Source: Lachnospiraceae bacterium UBA3689 (GTDB lineage Bacteria > Bacillota > Clostridia > Lachnospirales > Lachnospiraceae). Taken from it: a stretch of DNA of 64,000 nt. A program made the translations under genes and the position numbers. This document shows positions 54,070-63,737 of the stretch, piece after piece; position 1 is the first letter of the stretch; the number at the start of each line of letters is the position of its first letter. The stretch spans positions 28,169 through 92,168 of the forward strand of contig DFIU01000003.1 in NCBI GenBank assembly GCA_002371465.1, read 5' to 3'. The notes under the pieces were generated by a model. The model saw nothing but the letters and a program-made list of their open reading frames with translations, did not search any database and was not told the origin of the DNA.

Positions 54070-54963
54070 ATGAAGATCAGAAGAATGGCAGCAGTGCTGG
54101 CGGCGGCAGCCGCTGTAACGATGGGCTTTACCCCGGCAGCCGTGATGGCAGACGCCGGAACGACACCGTTTGTATCTCTGGGTGCGGATCTGAGCAGCCA
54201 GCAGCGGGCGACCGTCCTGAAGCTTTTGGGCGTGACGGAGCAGGAACTGACAGAGGATACAACGGTGACAGTCACCAACAGCGATGAACACCAGTATCTG
54301 GATGGCAAAGTGGACGCCAGAATGATCGGGACCCGGGCTCTTTCTTCCTGCAAGGTGGAAAATGCGGCGGAAGGGACCGGCATCAAGGTCGAAACCCACA
54401 ATATTACCTATGTCACCCCGTCTATGTATGAAAATGCCCTTGCTACGGCAGGCATGAAAAATGCGGAAGTCGTTGTGGCAGGTCCGACCAATATCTCCGG
54501 AACGGCAGCTCTGGTCGGAGCGATGAAGGCATACGCCAAGATGAACGGCGAAGTGATTGAGCCGACCGTCATTGACAGCGCGACCGATGAATTGGTCACG
54601 ACCGGTCAGGTGGCGCAGGATACCGGGGACGCGGACAAGACGACCCAGCTGATCGCGGCAGCCAAACAGGTGGTGGCGGAAAATGATCTGACCGATCCCA
54701 AGGAGATCGGAAGTGCTGTCGATGATATCTCATCCCAGCTGGAGATAAAACTCTCCGATGAGGACCGGCAGCTCATTATCGAACTGATGCAGAAGATCAG
54801 CAATCTGGACCTGGATTCCAAGGACCTGACCCAGCAGGTCGGCAGCATTTACAAGGAGATCCAGAACCAGGGACTCGACCTGAGCAAGTACGGCATCAGC
54901 AAGGCGGAGGCGACCGGCTTCCTGGACAAGCTCATTCAGTGGGTCAGACAGTTCTTTAATTGA
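54070..54963 (+). CDS. Secreted DUF1002-family protein
   Basis: This 297-residue protein has a signal peptide (~1-27, MAAVLAAAAAVTMGFTPAAVMA) and the DUF1002 pattern known from Bacillus YpuA: SLGADLSSQQRATVLKLLGV near the start, then conserved VTPSMYENALATAGMKNAEVVVAGP and a helical C-terminal part. It should lie outside the membrane. Function is unknown across the family. CAAAGGAGGG precedes the ATG and a perfect -10 lies upstream, suggesting good expression. Confidence 0.85.
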   Translation: MKIRRMAAVLAAAAAVTMGFTPAAVMADAGTTPFVSLGADLSSQQRATVLKLLGVTEQELTEDTTVTVTNSDEHQYLDGKVDARMIGTRALSSCKVENAAEGTGIKVETHNITYVTPSMYENALATAGMKNAEVVVAGPTNISGTAALVGAMKAYAKMNGEVIEPTVIDSATDELVTTGQVAQDTGDADKTTQLIAAAKQVVAENDLTDPKEIGSAVDDISSQLEIKLSDEDRQLIIELMQKISNLDLDSKDLTQQVGSIYKEIQNQGLDLSKYGISKAEATGFLDKLIQWVRQFFN

Positions 54964-55106
54964 TATCTTGAGATGATTGATCAGGCTGTCTAAAGGTCTG
55001 GATGGAACTTGTCAAAGACAGAGGCATCGAAACAAATAGGAACAAGCCTTTGAAAAAGCGGGAAAAAATCCGATCATTTGAACGGGAATTTTTCCAAATA
55101 CCGGAA

Positions 55107-55147
55107 GAGGGCTGCCGCAACATCAAATTGCGACAACCCTCTTTTTT
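55107..55147 (+). terminator. Terminator downstream of the DUF1002 gene
   Basis: GAGGGCTGCCGCAA (55107-55120) pairs with TTGCGACAACCCTC (55128-55141), with G-U pairs, followed by TTTTTT. It also lies past the end of the converging rubrerythrin gene and may help stop that transcript. Confidence 0.8.
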
Positions 55148-55182
55148 GGACCTCGGTAAGTCTGAATTTTGTCTTGCAGGAT

Positions 55183-55731
55183 TTACTTATTTTCAAAATA
55201 TCTCTTGTAAAGACCCTGAAAAGCCTTGCCGTGACGAGCTTCATCTCTTGCCATTTCATGAACGGTGTCATGGATTGCATCGAGATTCAGAGCCTTGGCG
55301 CGCTTAGCCAGATCAGTCTTGCCTGCGGTTGCGCCATTTTCAGCCTCGATTCTCATTTCCAGATTCTTCTTGGTGGAATCGGTGATGACTTCTCCCAGCA
55401 GTTCTGCGAACCTGGAAGCATGATCAGCCTCTTCGAATGCAGCCTGCTTGTAGTACATGCCGACTTCCGGATAACCTTCTCTGAATGCTACGCGGGACAT
55501 AGCCAGATACATACCGACTTCAGAGCATTCAGCCGTGAAGTTGGACTGCAGATCTGCCTTGATGTCTTCCGGAGCGTCAGCTGCAACACCGACAACATGC
55601 TCTGCTGCCCATGTCATATCGTCGCCCTGCTTGACGAACTTGTCGGACGGAGCCTTGCAGACCGGGCACTGTTCCGGAGCCTGATCGCCTTCATAGACAT
55701 AACCGCATACACTGCACACCCATTTTGCCAT
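55183..55731 (-). CDS. rbr: Reverse-type rubrerythrin
   Basis: This 182-residue cytoplasmic protein reduces hydrogen peroxide or oxygen in anaerobes. The rubredoxin module is at the N-terminus (CSVCGYVYEGDQAPEQCPVCKAP), ahead of the ferritin-like di-iron domain (~50-182; ECSEVGMYLAMSRVA, FEEADHASRF, DEARHGKAF). This order is the reverse of classic rubrerythrin and matches the oxygen-induced reverse rubrerythrins of clostridia. AAAGGAG supports the ATG at 55731. A promoter and an adjacent palindrome lie upstream. Confidence 0.93.
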   Translation of the reverse strand: MAKWVCSVCGYVYEGDQAPEQCPVCKAPSDKFVKQGDDMTWAAEHVVGVAADAPEDIKADLQSNFTAECSEVGMYLAMSRVAFREGYPEVGMYYKQAAFEEADHASRFAELLGEVITDSTKKNLEMRIEAENGATAGKTDLAKRAKALNLDAIHDTVHEMARDEARHGKAFQGLYKRYFENK

Positions 55732-55829
55732 AATACATATCTCCTTTGTGATAAATTGAATTTCAGCCGATTTTGTACATGAAATTGTGCAAAACATCTG
55801 AAATTGCATCCTTACTAGCTACCGAATTC

Positions 55830-55858
55830 AATGTATCACGCAGGAAATGGAAAAGCAA
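55830..55858 (-). promoter_or_regulatory. Promoter of rubrerythrin
   Basis: On the minus strand TTGCTT (55853-55858) and TACATT (55830-55835) are 17 bases apart, with TGA ahead of the -10. This stretch, 55732-56119, holds no gene. Confidence 0.55.
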
Positions 55859-55865
55859 GAGAAAA

Positions 55866-55880
55866 TGAGATTTAATCTCA
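55866..55880. promoter_or_regulatory. Possible operator palindrome upstream of rubrerythrin
   Basis: TGAGATTTAATCTCA is a perfect inverted repeat with seven-base arms, located seven bases upstream of the -35. PerR-type regulation of peroxidases is common in this group, but the sequence does not match a PerR box closely, so the binding protein is unknown. Confidence 0.45.
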
Positions 55881-56119
55881 ATAAGATTTGTCTAACCAAA
55901 TAGGTGGGGGGGAGATGCCGGTGTGTCTGTCAGCCATAAAAATCCAAATGTATCTGGCATTGGCAAATAAAATAATCAGGAGTGCCTGATAGAAAGGATT
56001 CTAAGGTGTTTGGTTTGGCAAATGTATCAGGGAACTGACGATGACAAAAGCCCAAAGTGGAATTCAACCAGGCAAAATGGTATAGTGGTAGGCGATAGAT
56101 ATCTTGAATTGGGGGCTTT

Positions 56120-57241
56120 ATGGCAGCAGCGAAAAAGCATCTGTACTTCCTGGATTTTCTGAGAATCCTTGCCTGCCTGATGATCATAGCCGGGCATTTT
56201 TATATCAGTCTTCAGGACAGCGGAAGGTATGACTTTATCGGTCAAAATATCCGGCTCGATAACCACCTGGTCAGCCTGCCGCTGCTTTCGGTCTGCCTTT
56301 TTTTCATGATGTCGGGCTTTGGACTGACCCTGTCCTGGAAGGATCGAACCTTTGATCCGGCGGACTATATCAAAAAACGTTTCACCCGGGTGCTGCTCCC
56401 GTTTTATCTTGCGACGGTCCTCTCGATGGCGGTCAAGTTCTTTTATCAGCATGAACCGCCCTTTCCCAAAACTGTCCATCCGGCCAGCCTGCTGCTGACC
56501 GTATTGGGGCTTGACACTTACGCGACCGCCCACGGCTGGACGGAAAATTTCGGTCAGGGGATCGGTGAGTGGTTCCTGGGAGCCTTGGTGATCCTCTATG
56601 CGGTATTTCCCTTTTTGCTCGCGGCGATGAAGCGCCACCTCCTGGTTACGACCGGCGTTCTGGCTGCTGTTTGGCTGGTCTGGATAAAACTGATCGCGGG
56701 AAATGAGCCCGGCATCAACATGGATGTCGGCGGCATCGGCTTTGAATTTGTCCTGGGCATGGTCCTTGCCTTTTGCTATCAGGCGATTCCAAAGTGGACA
56801 GTCTGGCTTTCCGGCTTACTGGCGGTATCAGCGGCGGCAGGCTTTCCGGCTCTGCTTGCCGGACGGGCGGGGGAGAGCGTGGGGAATCCGCTGACCATGG
56901 TCATCACCCTGATTTACGGAACGGCGATCTTCCTGCTCTTTTTGCAGCTGGAGCGCATTTTGTGGAAGGCTGGAATCAAAAAAACGTCCGGGACCAGGTG
57001 TCTGGTCTATGTCTCGGGGCTGACCTATGAGACCTTTTTGATTCATCACAAGGTGATCTGGTTCTTTGAGGACCGGCTGCCTGCTGGCTTCATGACGACA
57101 GAGCAGTTGGTCAGAGTCGCCCTGCTGGAACTGCTCGCCATGATCGGAGCGGGACTTGTGATCCGGCTGCTGGAACAGGGAATCAGGCTTTTATTTTCCG
57201 GGATCAGATTGGCAGGAAGGACCAAAGGACGTGCCAGTTAA
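56120..57241 (+). CDS. Acyltransferase-3 family membrane protein
   Basis: This 373-residue polytopic protein resembles OafA/YrhL-type acyltransferases, which O-acetylate surface polysaccharides or peptidoglycan. It opens with HLYFLDFLRILACLMIIAGHF, containing the conserved catalytic-type histidine, and continues with about ten hydrophobic segments and the RVLLPFYLA motif. A possible extended -10 (TGGTATAGT, 56078-56086) lies upstream. A GGGGG ribosome site precedes the ATG. The acceptor is unknown. Confidence 0.85.
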   Translation: MAAAKKHLYFLDFLRILACLMIIAGHFYISLQDSGRYDFIGQNIRLDNHLVSLPLLSVCLFFMMSGFGLTLSWKDRTFDPADYIKKRFTRVLLPFYLATVLSMAVKFFYQHEPPFPKTVHPASLLLTVLGLDTYATAHGWTENFGQGIGEWFLGALVILYAVFPFLLAAMKRHLLVTTGVLAAVWLVWIKLIAGNEPGINMDVGGIGFEFVLGMVLAFCYQAIPKWTVWLSGLLAVSAAAGFPALLAGRAGESVGNPLTMVITLIYGTAIFLLFLQLERILWKAGIKKTSGTRCLVYVSGLTYETFLIHHKVIWFFEDRLPAGFMTTEQLVRVALLELLAMIGAGLVIRLLEQGIRLLFSGIRLAGRTKGRAS

Positions 57242-57316
57242 AAAGAGCAACTGAATGGAAGAGAATAAAAGCAGGAACTAAGCAGATGAACTTAAGAGAA
57301 ACATAGGGAGGATTTT

Positions 57317-59452
57317 GTGGGAGCGATATTGATCTGGTGGCTGTCGATTCTTCTGATCGGGATCGGCTATTTGCCCCTGTCCGTGTGGATCTTTCAAAAA
57401 TTTGATGACCGGGGCTGGCTCTTTTCCAAAGTGATCGGGCTCTTTTTGACCGGCTGGCTGCTCTGGGTCTTCAGCGTCCTCAAGGTTCTGCAGTTTCGGC
57501 AGAGAAATGTCCTGCTGCTGGTCCTCATCTGTTCCATCCTTAACTATCTGCTCTACGCCCTGTATCTTAGAAAGAGGGGACTTGCCGGGAGTGCCGCAAA
57601 CCCCCTCAAGGACCTTTCGGCTTCTTCCGTCCGCCTGCCACTGGTCATCTGCGAGGAAGTGATGTTTGCCGGCCTGTTTCTTTTTGCCGTCTACGTCATC
57701 GGTTTTCGTCCGGACGCCTACGGGACGGAAAAGTTCATGGACTACGGCTTTATGACCGCCATGTCCCGGGCGAACTACCTGCCTTTTGAGGATATCTGGT
57801 ACGCGGGCTACAGCGTCAACTATTATTACGGCGGTCAGTATTATGCTTCTTTTTTGATGAAAATGACCGGGCTTTCAGCCGGGATCAGTTACAACCTGAT
57901 GCGGGGGACGATCACGGCACTTTCCTTTGCCCTGCCCTTTTCCCTGGCCTATCAACTGATGCAGGATAAAATGGGACAGGCTGCCCGCTCACCCTGGTTC
58001 GCCGGATTTTTAGGCGGCGCGGCGACTGCCTTTGGCGGAAACGGTCACTACCTGGTCTATGGGATTTTCCTGCCTCTTATCAGGGGCAAGGATAAGCCCC
58101 ACTACTGGTTCCCGGATTCGACCCGCTACATCGGCTACAAGCCGGACCTGCCGGATAAGACCATCCACGAATTTCCGGCTTATTCCTCCATCGTGGGGGA
58201 TCTGCATGCCCACTACATCAACCTGATCTTTGTCCTGGCGGTCCTTGCTATCGTCTATGCCTGGGCGCAGAAGGAAGATCTCAGGCGGCCTGACCGCCGC
58301 CCCGTCCTAAGACCGGAACTTGTCCTCATTGGGATTTTTACCGGTCTCTTCCGCTGGACCAATTTCTGGGATTTCCCGATCTATTTTGTGGTCACGGGCT
58401 CTATCCTCTTTTTTGTGAATTGGCGGACCTATCGGGGCGAATTTTTACGCTGGATGGGTATCATGCTGGGGGAAGTTTTGGAGATTCTGCTGGTTGGCTA
58501 TCTCGTCTCCCTGCCCTTTACGGCTTCTTTTTACCAGATCTCTTCCAAGATCGGGCTGACCCACAGCCATACCCTGCTCCGGCAGCTGGTCCTTTTGTGG
58601 GGGCTGCCGGCAGGAATCTTTATCCTTTTTGCCGGCAGGCTGATTTTCGAGCGGGTACGTATGAAAAAGACTCTGCCCGCAGCCTTAGTCCATGCCCGGC
58701 GGCTGGCGCTGCCGGATCTGACTGTCCTTTTGTGGGGACTGTGCGCGGCGGGCCTGGTCTTTTTGCCGGAAGTTATCTATGTCAAGGATATATACGGCAA
58801 GTCCTTCTACCGAGCCAATACTATGTTTAAGCTGACCTACCAGGCCTTTATCCTCTTTGCCCTGGTCATGGCTTACGTTCTTGTGCGGACTCTTGCGGGC
58901 AAGGGCAAAATCTTAAAAGTCGTCGGAGGGGCGGCCCTGGTCCTGCTGCTGTTGACGATTGGCTATACGGGGCTGGGCGTTTCCGGCTGGTTCGGAAATA
59001 TTTTTAAGACTGAGGATCGGATCAGCACCGACGCCTCGGTCTTTATCAGCCGCTACTATTCATCGGATTATGAGGCGGTCAAATGGCTGAACGAGCGGGT
59101 CGAAGGGACGCCGACCCTGCTGGAGGCGCCGGGCGACAGCTACAGTGAGTACGAGCGGATTTCCGCGGCGACCGGGCTTCCGACCGTGGCGGGCTGGTAT
59201 GTCCATGAGTGGCTGTGGCGGGGCGGTCATGAGGCGGAGGATCAGCGGATCGCGGATGTCAGGACGATCTATACGTCAAAGGATGCTGCGGAAGTCAAGA
59301 AGCTGCTGAAAAACTACGATATTTCCTACATCTATATCGGAAAATTGGAGCGGAAAAAATATCCTGGTCTTCAGGACAAGGTGCTGCAGAGCCTGGGTGA
59401 AACGGTCTGGTCGGATGGGGTCAGCACCTATATTTTAAGAGTGGGATCATGA
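57317..59452 (+). CDS. DUF2298-family polytopic membrane protein, possible glycosyltransferase
   Basis: This 711-residue membrane protein resembles the Chlor_Arch_YYY/DUF2298 family, thought to be GT-C-like glycosyltransferases. Conserved-looking stretches include GYSVNYYYGGQYYASFL, HEFPAYSSIVGDLHAHYINL and YRANTMFKLTYQAF, with about twelve hydrophobic segments and an extracytoplasmic C-terminal part (VEGTPTLLEAPGDSYSEY) like other lipid-linked-sugar transferases. GTG start after GGGAGG. It follows the acyltransferase gene by 75 bases, suggesting joint work on an envelope glycan (inference). Confidence 0.8.
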   Translation: MGAILIWWLSILLIGIGYLPLSVWIFQKFDDRGWLFSKVIGLFLTGWLLWVFSVLKVLQFRQRNVLLLVLICSILNYLLYALYLRKRGLAGSAANPLKDLSASSVRLPLVICEEVMFAGLFLFAVYVIGFRPDAYGTEKFMDYGFMTAMSRANYLPFEDIWYAGYSVNYYYGGQYYASFLMKMTGLSAGISYNLMRGTITALSFALPFSLAYQLMQDKMGQAARSPWFAGFLGGAATAFGGNGHYLVYGIFLPLIRGKDKPHYWFPDSTRYIGYKPDLPDKTIHEFPAYSSIVGDLHAHYINLIFVLAVLAIVYAWAQKEDLRRPDRRPVLRPELVLIGIFTGLFRWTNFWDFPIYFVVTGSILFFVNWRTYRGEFLRWMGIMLGEVLEILLVGYLVSLPFTASFYQISSKIGLTHSHTLLRQLVLLWGLPAGIFILFAGRLIFERVRMKKTLPAALVHARRLALPDLTVLLWGLCAAGLVFLPEVIYVKDIYGKSFYRANTMFKLTYQAFILFALVMAYVLVRTLAGKGKILKVVGGAALVLLLLTIGYTGLGVSGWFGNIFKTEDRISTDASVFISRYYSSDYEAVKWLNERVEGTPTLLEAPGDSYSEYERISAATGLPTVAGWYVHEWLWRGGHEAEDQRIADVRTIYTSKDAAEVKKLLKNYDISYIYIGKLERKKYPGLQDKVLQSLGETVWSDGVSTYILRVGS

Positions 59453-59646
59453 ATCCTGCAACTTGGAGAAAACCGAAGCCTAAAACGCTCAACTCAATAA
59501 GTTGGAAGGTAAGTCGGAAACTACTGTAGAAAGATACTAGCGAAGTCTGCTGCTGGCGCAGGTCGAAGATGCACTCTTGCGAAAGCATCCTTTTCTGCGT
59601 AAAATAAAACTATCTATGGGTAATCCCCGAGAGGAGACGATTGAAT

Positions 59647-61653
59647 ATGAAAAACAGAGGAACTTACTATATGACGACGGCGATTGCCTATGCTTCGGGC
59701 AAGCCGCACATCGGAAATACATACGAAATTATCCTGGCGGACGCGATCGCCAGATACAAACGGCAGATGGGTTACGACGTTTTCTTCCAGACCGGAACGG
59801 ACGAACATGGTCAGAAGATTGAGGACCGCGCCAGGAAAGCCGGTATGAAACCCAAGGAATACGTCGATCAGACCGCGGGAGAGATCAAGCGGATCTGGGA
59901 CCTGATGGATACTTCCTACGATAAGTTCATCCGGACGACCGATCCGGACCACGAGGAGAAGATTCAGAAGATCTTCCGCAAGCTCTATGACCAGGGCGAT
60001 ATATACAAGGGCTACTACGAGGGCATGTACTGCCAGGAGTGTGAGGCTTTCTATACCCCTTCCCAGCTGACCGAGGACGGCAGGTGCCCGGTCTGCGGCG
60101 GTGAGGTCCACGAGGCAAAGGAAGAAGCGTATTTCTTTAAAATGAGCAAGTACGCCGACCGCCTGATGGAGCATATCAAGACCCACCCGGAATTTATCCA
60201 GCCGGAGTCCCGCAAAAATGAGATGATCAACAACTTCTTAAAGCCGGGCCTTCAGGACCTGTGCGTGTCCCGGACTTCGTTTTCCTGGGGCATCCCGGTT
60301 GATTTTGATCCCAAGCACGTCACCTATGTCTGGCTGGACGCGCTCTGCAACTACATCACCGGCATCGGCTACGATCCGGACCGGTCTTCCGACCTCTTCA
60401 AGAAATACTGGCCGGCTGACCTGCACCTGCTCGGCAAGGATATCATCCGCTTCCATACCATTTACTGGCCCATTTTCCTGATGGCGCTCGATCTGCCCCT
60501 GCCCAAACAGGTCTTCGGTCATCCCTGGCTGCTGCAGTCGGGCGGCAAGATGAGCAAGTCCAAGGGAAATGTCATTTACGCGGACGACCTGGCGGAGATC
60601 TTCAACGTCGACGCGGTCCGCTATTTCTGCATCCATGAGATGCCCTTTGAAAATGACGGGGTCATTTCCTACGATCTCATGGTCGAACGGTGGAACTCCG
60701 AACTCGCCAATACCATGGGTAATCTGGTCAACCGCACGATCGCCATGTGCAACCAGTACTTCGGCGGAGCGGTGCAGAACCGGAAGGTCTCCGACGACGA
60801 GGGGATCGACGACGATTTCAAACAGGTCATCGGAGAGACCGTCGGCAAGGTCGAGGAGAAAATGAACCAGCTCCGCGTGGCGGATTCCCTGACCGAGGTC
60901 TTCAGCCTCTTCAAGCGGTGCAATAAATACATTGATGAGAACGAGCCCTGGAAGCTGGCTAAGGATGAGTCCAAGCAGGACCGGCTGGCGACAGTTCTCT
61001 ACAACCTCTTTGACGGGATTGAGACCGGAGCGACCCTCCTTTCCTCCTATATGCCGTCGACGGCTAAGAAGATCCTGGAGCAGATCAAGGCTCCGGCGAT
61101 CGACTACGACGAGCTGGGTCATGCCGGCAACTATCCGGAGGAAAATAAGGTGACAGACCAGCCTGAGATCCTCTTCCAGAGACTGAAGCTGAAGGACGTC
61201 ATGGACCGGGTGGAAGAACAGAAGAAGAAAGCCGGAACGGTTATCGCCAGGGATGCGGAACCCGAGCAGAAGAAGACGGAAGCGGCAAAAGAGGGTGAAG
61301 GGGCAGCGGTCGCCTATACTCACAAGGCGGAATGTACCTATGAGGATTTCGACCGGTGTGAATTCCGCGTCGGCGTCATCCGGGCATGTGAGGAAGTCAA
61401 GAAGTCCCGGAAGCTTCTGTGCAGTCAGGTCGACCTGGGTGATCAGACGGTTCAGATCCTCTCCGGACTCCGTCCCCAGTACACTCCGGACCAGATGGTC
61501 GGGAAGCGCGTCATGGTTATCACCAACCTGGCACCCCGCAGGATGGCGGGACTGATCTCCCAGGGCATGATCCTCTGTGCTGAGCAGGCGGACGGGACTT
61601 TGGCTCTCATGACTCCGGAAAAGGATCTGCCGGCAGGTTCTGAAATCGGATGA
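59647..61653 (+). CDS. metG: Methionyl-tRNA synthetase
   Basis: This 668-residue class I synthetase charges tRNA-Met. The HIGH motif is in SGKPHIGNTYE, KMSKS in GKMSKSKGNVIY, and zinc-binding cysteines are in CQEC and CPVCGG. A C-terminal EMAPII-like tRNA-binding domain (~565-668, CEFRVGVIRACEEVKKSRKLLCSQV) adds dimerisation and tRNA affinity. The ATG at 59647 is preferred to TTG at 59641 on spacing from GAGAGGAG. The 194-base gap upstream shows no T-box or S-box I can recognise. Confidence 0.96.
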   Translation: MKNRGTYYMTTAIAYASGKPHIGNTYEIILADAIARYKRQMGYDVFFQTGTDEHGQKIEDRARKAGMKPKEYVDQTAGEIKRIWDLMDTSYDKFIRTTDPDHEEKIQKIFRKLYDQGDIYKGYYEGMYCQECEAFYTPSQLTEDGRCPVCGGEVHEAKEEAYFFKMSKYADRLMEHIKTHPEFIQPESRKNEMINNFLKPGLQDLCVSRTSFSWGIPVDFDPKHVTYVWLDALCNYITGIGYDPDRSSDLFKKYWPADLHLLGKDIIRFHTIYWPIFLMALDLPLPKQVFGHPWLLQSGGKMSKSKGNVIYADDLAEIFNVDAVRYFCIHEMPFENDGVISYDLMVERWNSELANTMGNLVNRTIAMCNQYFGGAVQNRKVSDDEGIDDDFKQVIGETVGKVEEKMNQLRVADSLTEVFSLFKRCNKYIDENEPWKLAKDESKQDRLATVLYNLFDGIETGATLLSSYMPSTAKKILEQIKAPAIDYDELGHAGNYPEENKVTDQPEILFQRLKLKDVMDRVEEQKKKAGTVIARDAEPEQKKTEAAKEGEGAAVAYTHKAECTYEDFDRCEFRVGVIRACEEVKKSRKLLCSQVDLGDQTVQILSGLRPQYTPDQMVGKRVMVITNLAPRRMAGLISQGMILCAEQADGTLALMTPEKDLPAGSEIG

Positions 61654-61670
61654 GTATGGTTTGAAATGTG

Positions 61671-61710
61671 AAAAGAGCATCGGAGGCGATTGCCTTCGAT
61701 GCTCTTTTGC
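61671..61710 (+). terminator. Terminator of metG
   Basis: AAAAGAGCATCG (61671-61682) pairs with CGATGCTCTTTT (61697-61708) around a GGC/GCC inner stem. Confidence 0.85.
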
Positions 61711-61861
61711 GGGATTTTACAGTTTGCCATGTCATGGATCTTTTTTAATAAACTGGCTACTGCTATGAAGGTACGAAAATCTATGCAGAACCCTACTTAA
61801 TTTTTCTTTGTTTCGGTAAAATGGGATCGTAGCCTGCATGGCTTAAATGAAGGGAGATAAC

Positions 61862-62656
61862 ATGATATTTGACACGCATGCCCACTACGATGACGAGGCA
61901 TTTTCAGAAGATAGAGAAGACCTGATAGCAAGTTTAAAGGAGGCGGGCATCGGCCATGTGATCGATGTCGGCGCTTCAAAGGCAAGTCAGCCCCTCGTAA
62001 AGGGGCTTGCTGACCGATATGATTTTATATACGGCGCGCTGGGCATGCATCCGGACGAGGTCGGGGATCTGGATGACAGGCTCTGGGAGTACATAAAGGA
62101 AGGTCTGGATCACGATCCTAAGATCGTTGCCGTCGGCGAGATCGGTCTTGACTACCACTGGGACGTGCAGCCGCACGATGTCCAGATCCACTGGTTTAAG
62201 GAGCAGATCCGGCTCGCCCAGGAGCGGGATCTGCCGATTCTGGTCCATTCCCGCTCCGCCGCTGCGGATACGATGGCGGTTATTCAGGAACTGTATGGAG
62301 AGGGGACGCCCGGTTTTGCTATGAAGCGGAAGGGGATTATCCACTGTTACAGCTACTCCCTGGAGCAGGCAAAGCTATATACAGGTCTCGGTTTTTATCT
62401 GGGGATTGGCGGGGTTGTAACCTTTAAAAATGTCAGGAAACTGAAGAAGGTCGTCACAGAGATTCCGCTCGACCATCTTCTGCTGGAGACGGATTGTCCC
62501 TATATGGCGCCCGAACCTAACCGGGGAAAACGGAACTCCTCCTTCTATCTTCCCTACGTCGTGCAGGCGATTGCCGATCTCAAGGGAATTTCCACCGAAG
62601 AAGTGGAGGATACGACCTGGAAAAATGCCATGGATCTCTTCCAGATACCTGTGTAA
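61862..62656 (+). CDS. tatD: TatD-family metal-dependent DNase
   Basis: This 264-residue TIM-barrel hydrolase carries the metal-binding motifs of TatD: DTHAHYD near the N-terminus, GEIGLDYHW, LPILVHSR, IIHCYS and LETDCPYMAPEP. These enzymes degrade DNA 3'-5' and act in DNA repair or turnover. AGGGAG supports the ATG at 61862 over 61847. Gene order metG-tatD is conserved in many Bacillota, often followed by rnmV and rsmA; here rsmA lies 8 kb away instead. Confidence 0.94.
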   Translation: MIFDTHAHYDDEAFSEDREDLIASLKEAGIGHVIDVGASKASQPLVKGLADRYDFIYGALGMHPDEVGDLDDRLWEYIKEGLDHDPKIVAVGEIGLDYHWDVQPHDVQIHWFKEQIRLAQERDLPILVHSRSAAADTMAVIQELYGEGTPGFAMKRKGIIHCYSYSLEQAKLYTGLGFYLGIGGVVTFKNVRKLKKVVTEIPLDHLLLETDCPYMAPEPNRGKRNSSFYLPYVVQAIADLKGISTEEVEDTTWKNAMDLFQIPV

Positions 62657-62671
62657 AGATGATGCATTTTC

Positions 62672-63505
62672 TCACTGGCGGTGTTTTCTGACGTTGCGCG
62701 GGGTAGAACCATAGATTTCCCGGAACATCCGGCTGAAGAGCTTATAATTGGTGAAGCCGTGTTCCTCGATCAGCCGCATGATGGGTTGGTCCGTCGCGAT
62801 GAGATCATGGTAAATGTGAGTCAGCCGCACCCGGTTAAGATGCTCCGTAAAGGTTATGCCGACGCTCTGACGGAAGAGGCGGCTGAAATATTCGCGGCTG
62901 AGGCTGAATTCCCCGGCGATGTCCTCCAGGGAGAGCGGTTCTTTATAGTGCGCGTCCACATACTGGAGGATCTCTTTTGTCCGCATCTGCCGCTGTGTCA
63001 AAGACGGCGCGTCATCATCATGAAGAGGGATGGAAAAGTCCCGGATCAGCCGGTAGATCACGTCCAGAGCGATAGATTCTGACTCAATCCGGTAACCGGT
63101 CGGCTGCTGGACATAGAGCGGAGGCAGCTGCTTCAGACAGTCCAGAATTTCCAGATAAGCACCGAGCTGCTCGTCTACCAGTTCTTCCCGGCTGCAGTGA
63201 ATCAGATATTTTCCCTGACCGCTGAGCTTGGAATCGATAAAGTCCCGGTCGACATGAATAATGATCTGCATCATGGACTGTCTCGCCTGGACCTCATGGA
63301 TCAGATTGGAGTCGATCACAAGGGCATCTCCCTGCACCAGTTTGTAGCGCTGTCCCTCGATGACAACGCCCATGGTGCCGTTCAGCAGATAGATAATCTC
63401 CAGCTCTTTGTGCCAGTGGGTTGTGCGCAGACTTCCTAGGGCGGTCCGGTATTCAATCTGAATCGGTTCATTTTGAAAGTTCTGCTGATAGACGGCTTCT
63501 TCCAT
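62672..63505 (-). CDS. AraC-family transcriptional regulator
   Basis: This 277-residue regulator has an N-terminal cupin-like sensing domain (~15-90, THWHKELEIIYLLNGTMGVVIEG) and a C-terminal AraC DNA-binding domain (~175-277) with two helix-turn-helices (LSLEDIAGEFSLSREYFSRLFRQSVG and QPIMRLIEEHGFTNYKLFSRMFREIYG). Such proteins usually control sugar utilisation genes near them. No sugar genes adjoin it in the window, so its target lies outside to the right or elsewhere. It converges on tatD with a 15-base gap. Confidence 0.92.
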   Translation of the reverse strand: MEEAVYQQNFQNEPIQIEYRTALGSLRTTHWHKELEIIYLLNGTMGVVIEGQRYKLVQGDALVIDSNLIHEVQARQSMMQIIIHVDRDFIDSKLSGQGKYLIHCSREELVDEQLGAYLEILDCLKQLPPLYVQQPTGYRIESESIALDVIYRLIRDFSIPLHDDDAPSLTQRQMRTKEILQYVDAHYKEPLSLEDIAGEFSLSREYFSRLFRQSVGITFTEHLNRVRLTHIYHDLIATDQPIMRLIEEHGFTNYKLFSRMFREIYGSTPRNVRKHRQ

Positions 63506-63737
63506 AATTGCTCCTCCGGGATGATTTTTGACAAAGGTGTTATATATTTATCTTACCACGATGTAATGCTCAATTGGCAAAACTATGGCTGATTTGCTCG
63601 GATTTTTACAAAATGATATCAATATTATCCTAAACTCGGTCAAAAACCTTTCTTATCCCTGCCTCGTCTGTCCTCTATACTGGTCACCATCAAACAGCAA
63701 TTCCTATAGGATGAAGCATCCGGAAAGGAGACTACAG

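Noticed and set aside
55078..55782. Plus-strand open frame covering the rubrerythrin gene
   Set aside because: It is antisense to a clear rubrerythrin and begins inside the terminator region.
59453..59646. Possible T-box or S-box leader of metG
   Set aside because: No TGGNACCGCG-type or SAM-riboswitch core and no terminator/antiterminator pair were found.
60238..61680. Long minus-strand open frame opposite metG
   Set aside because: It is a codon-bias shadow of metG, whose motifs are intact.
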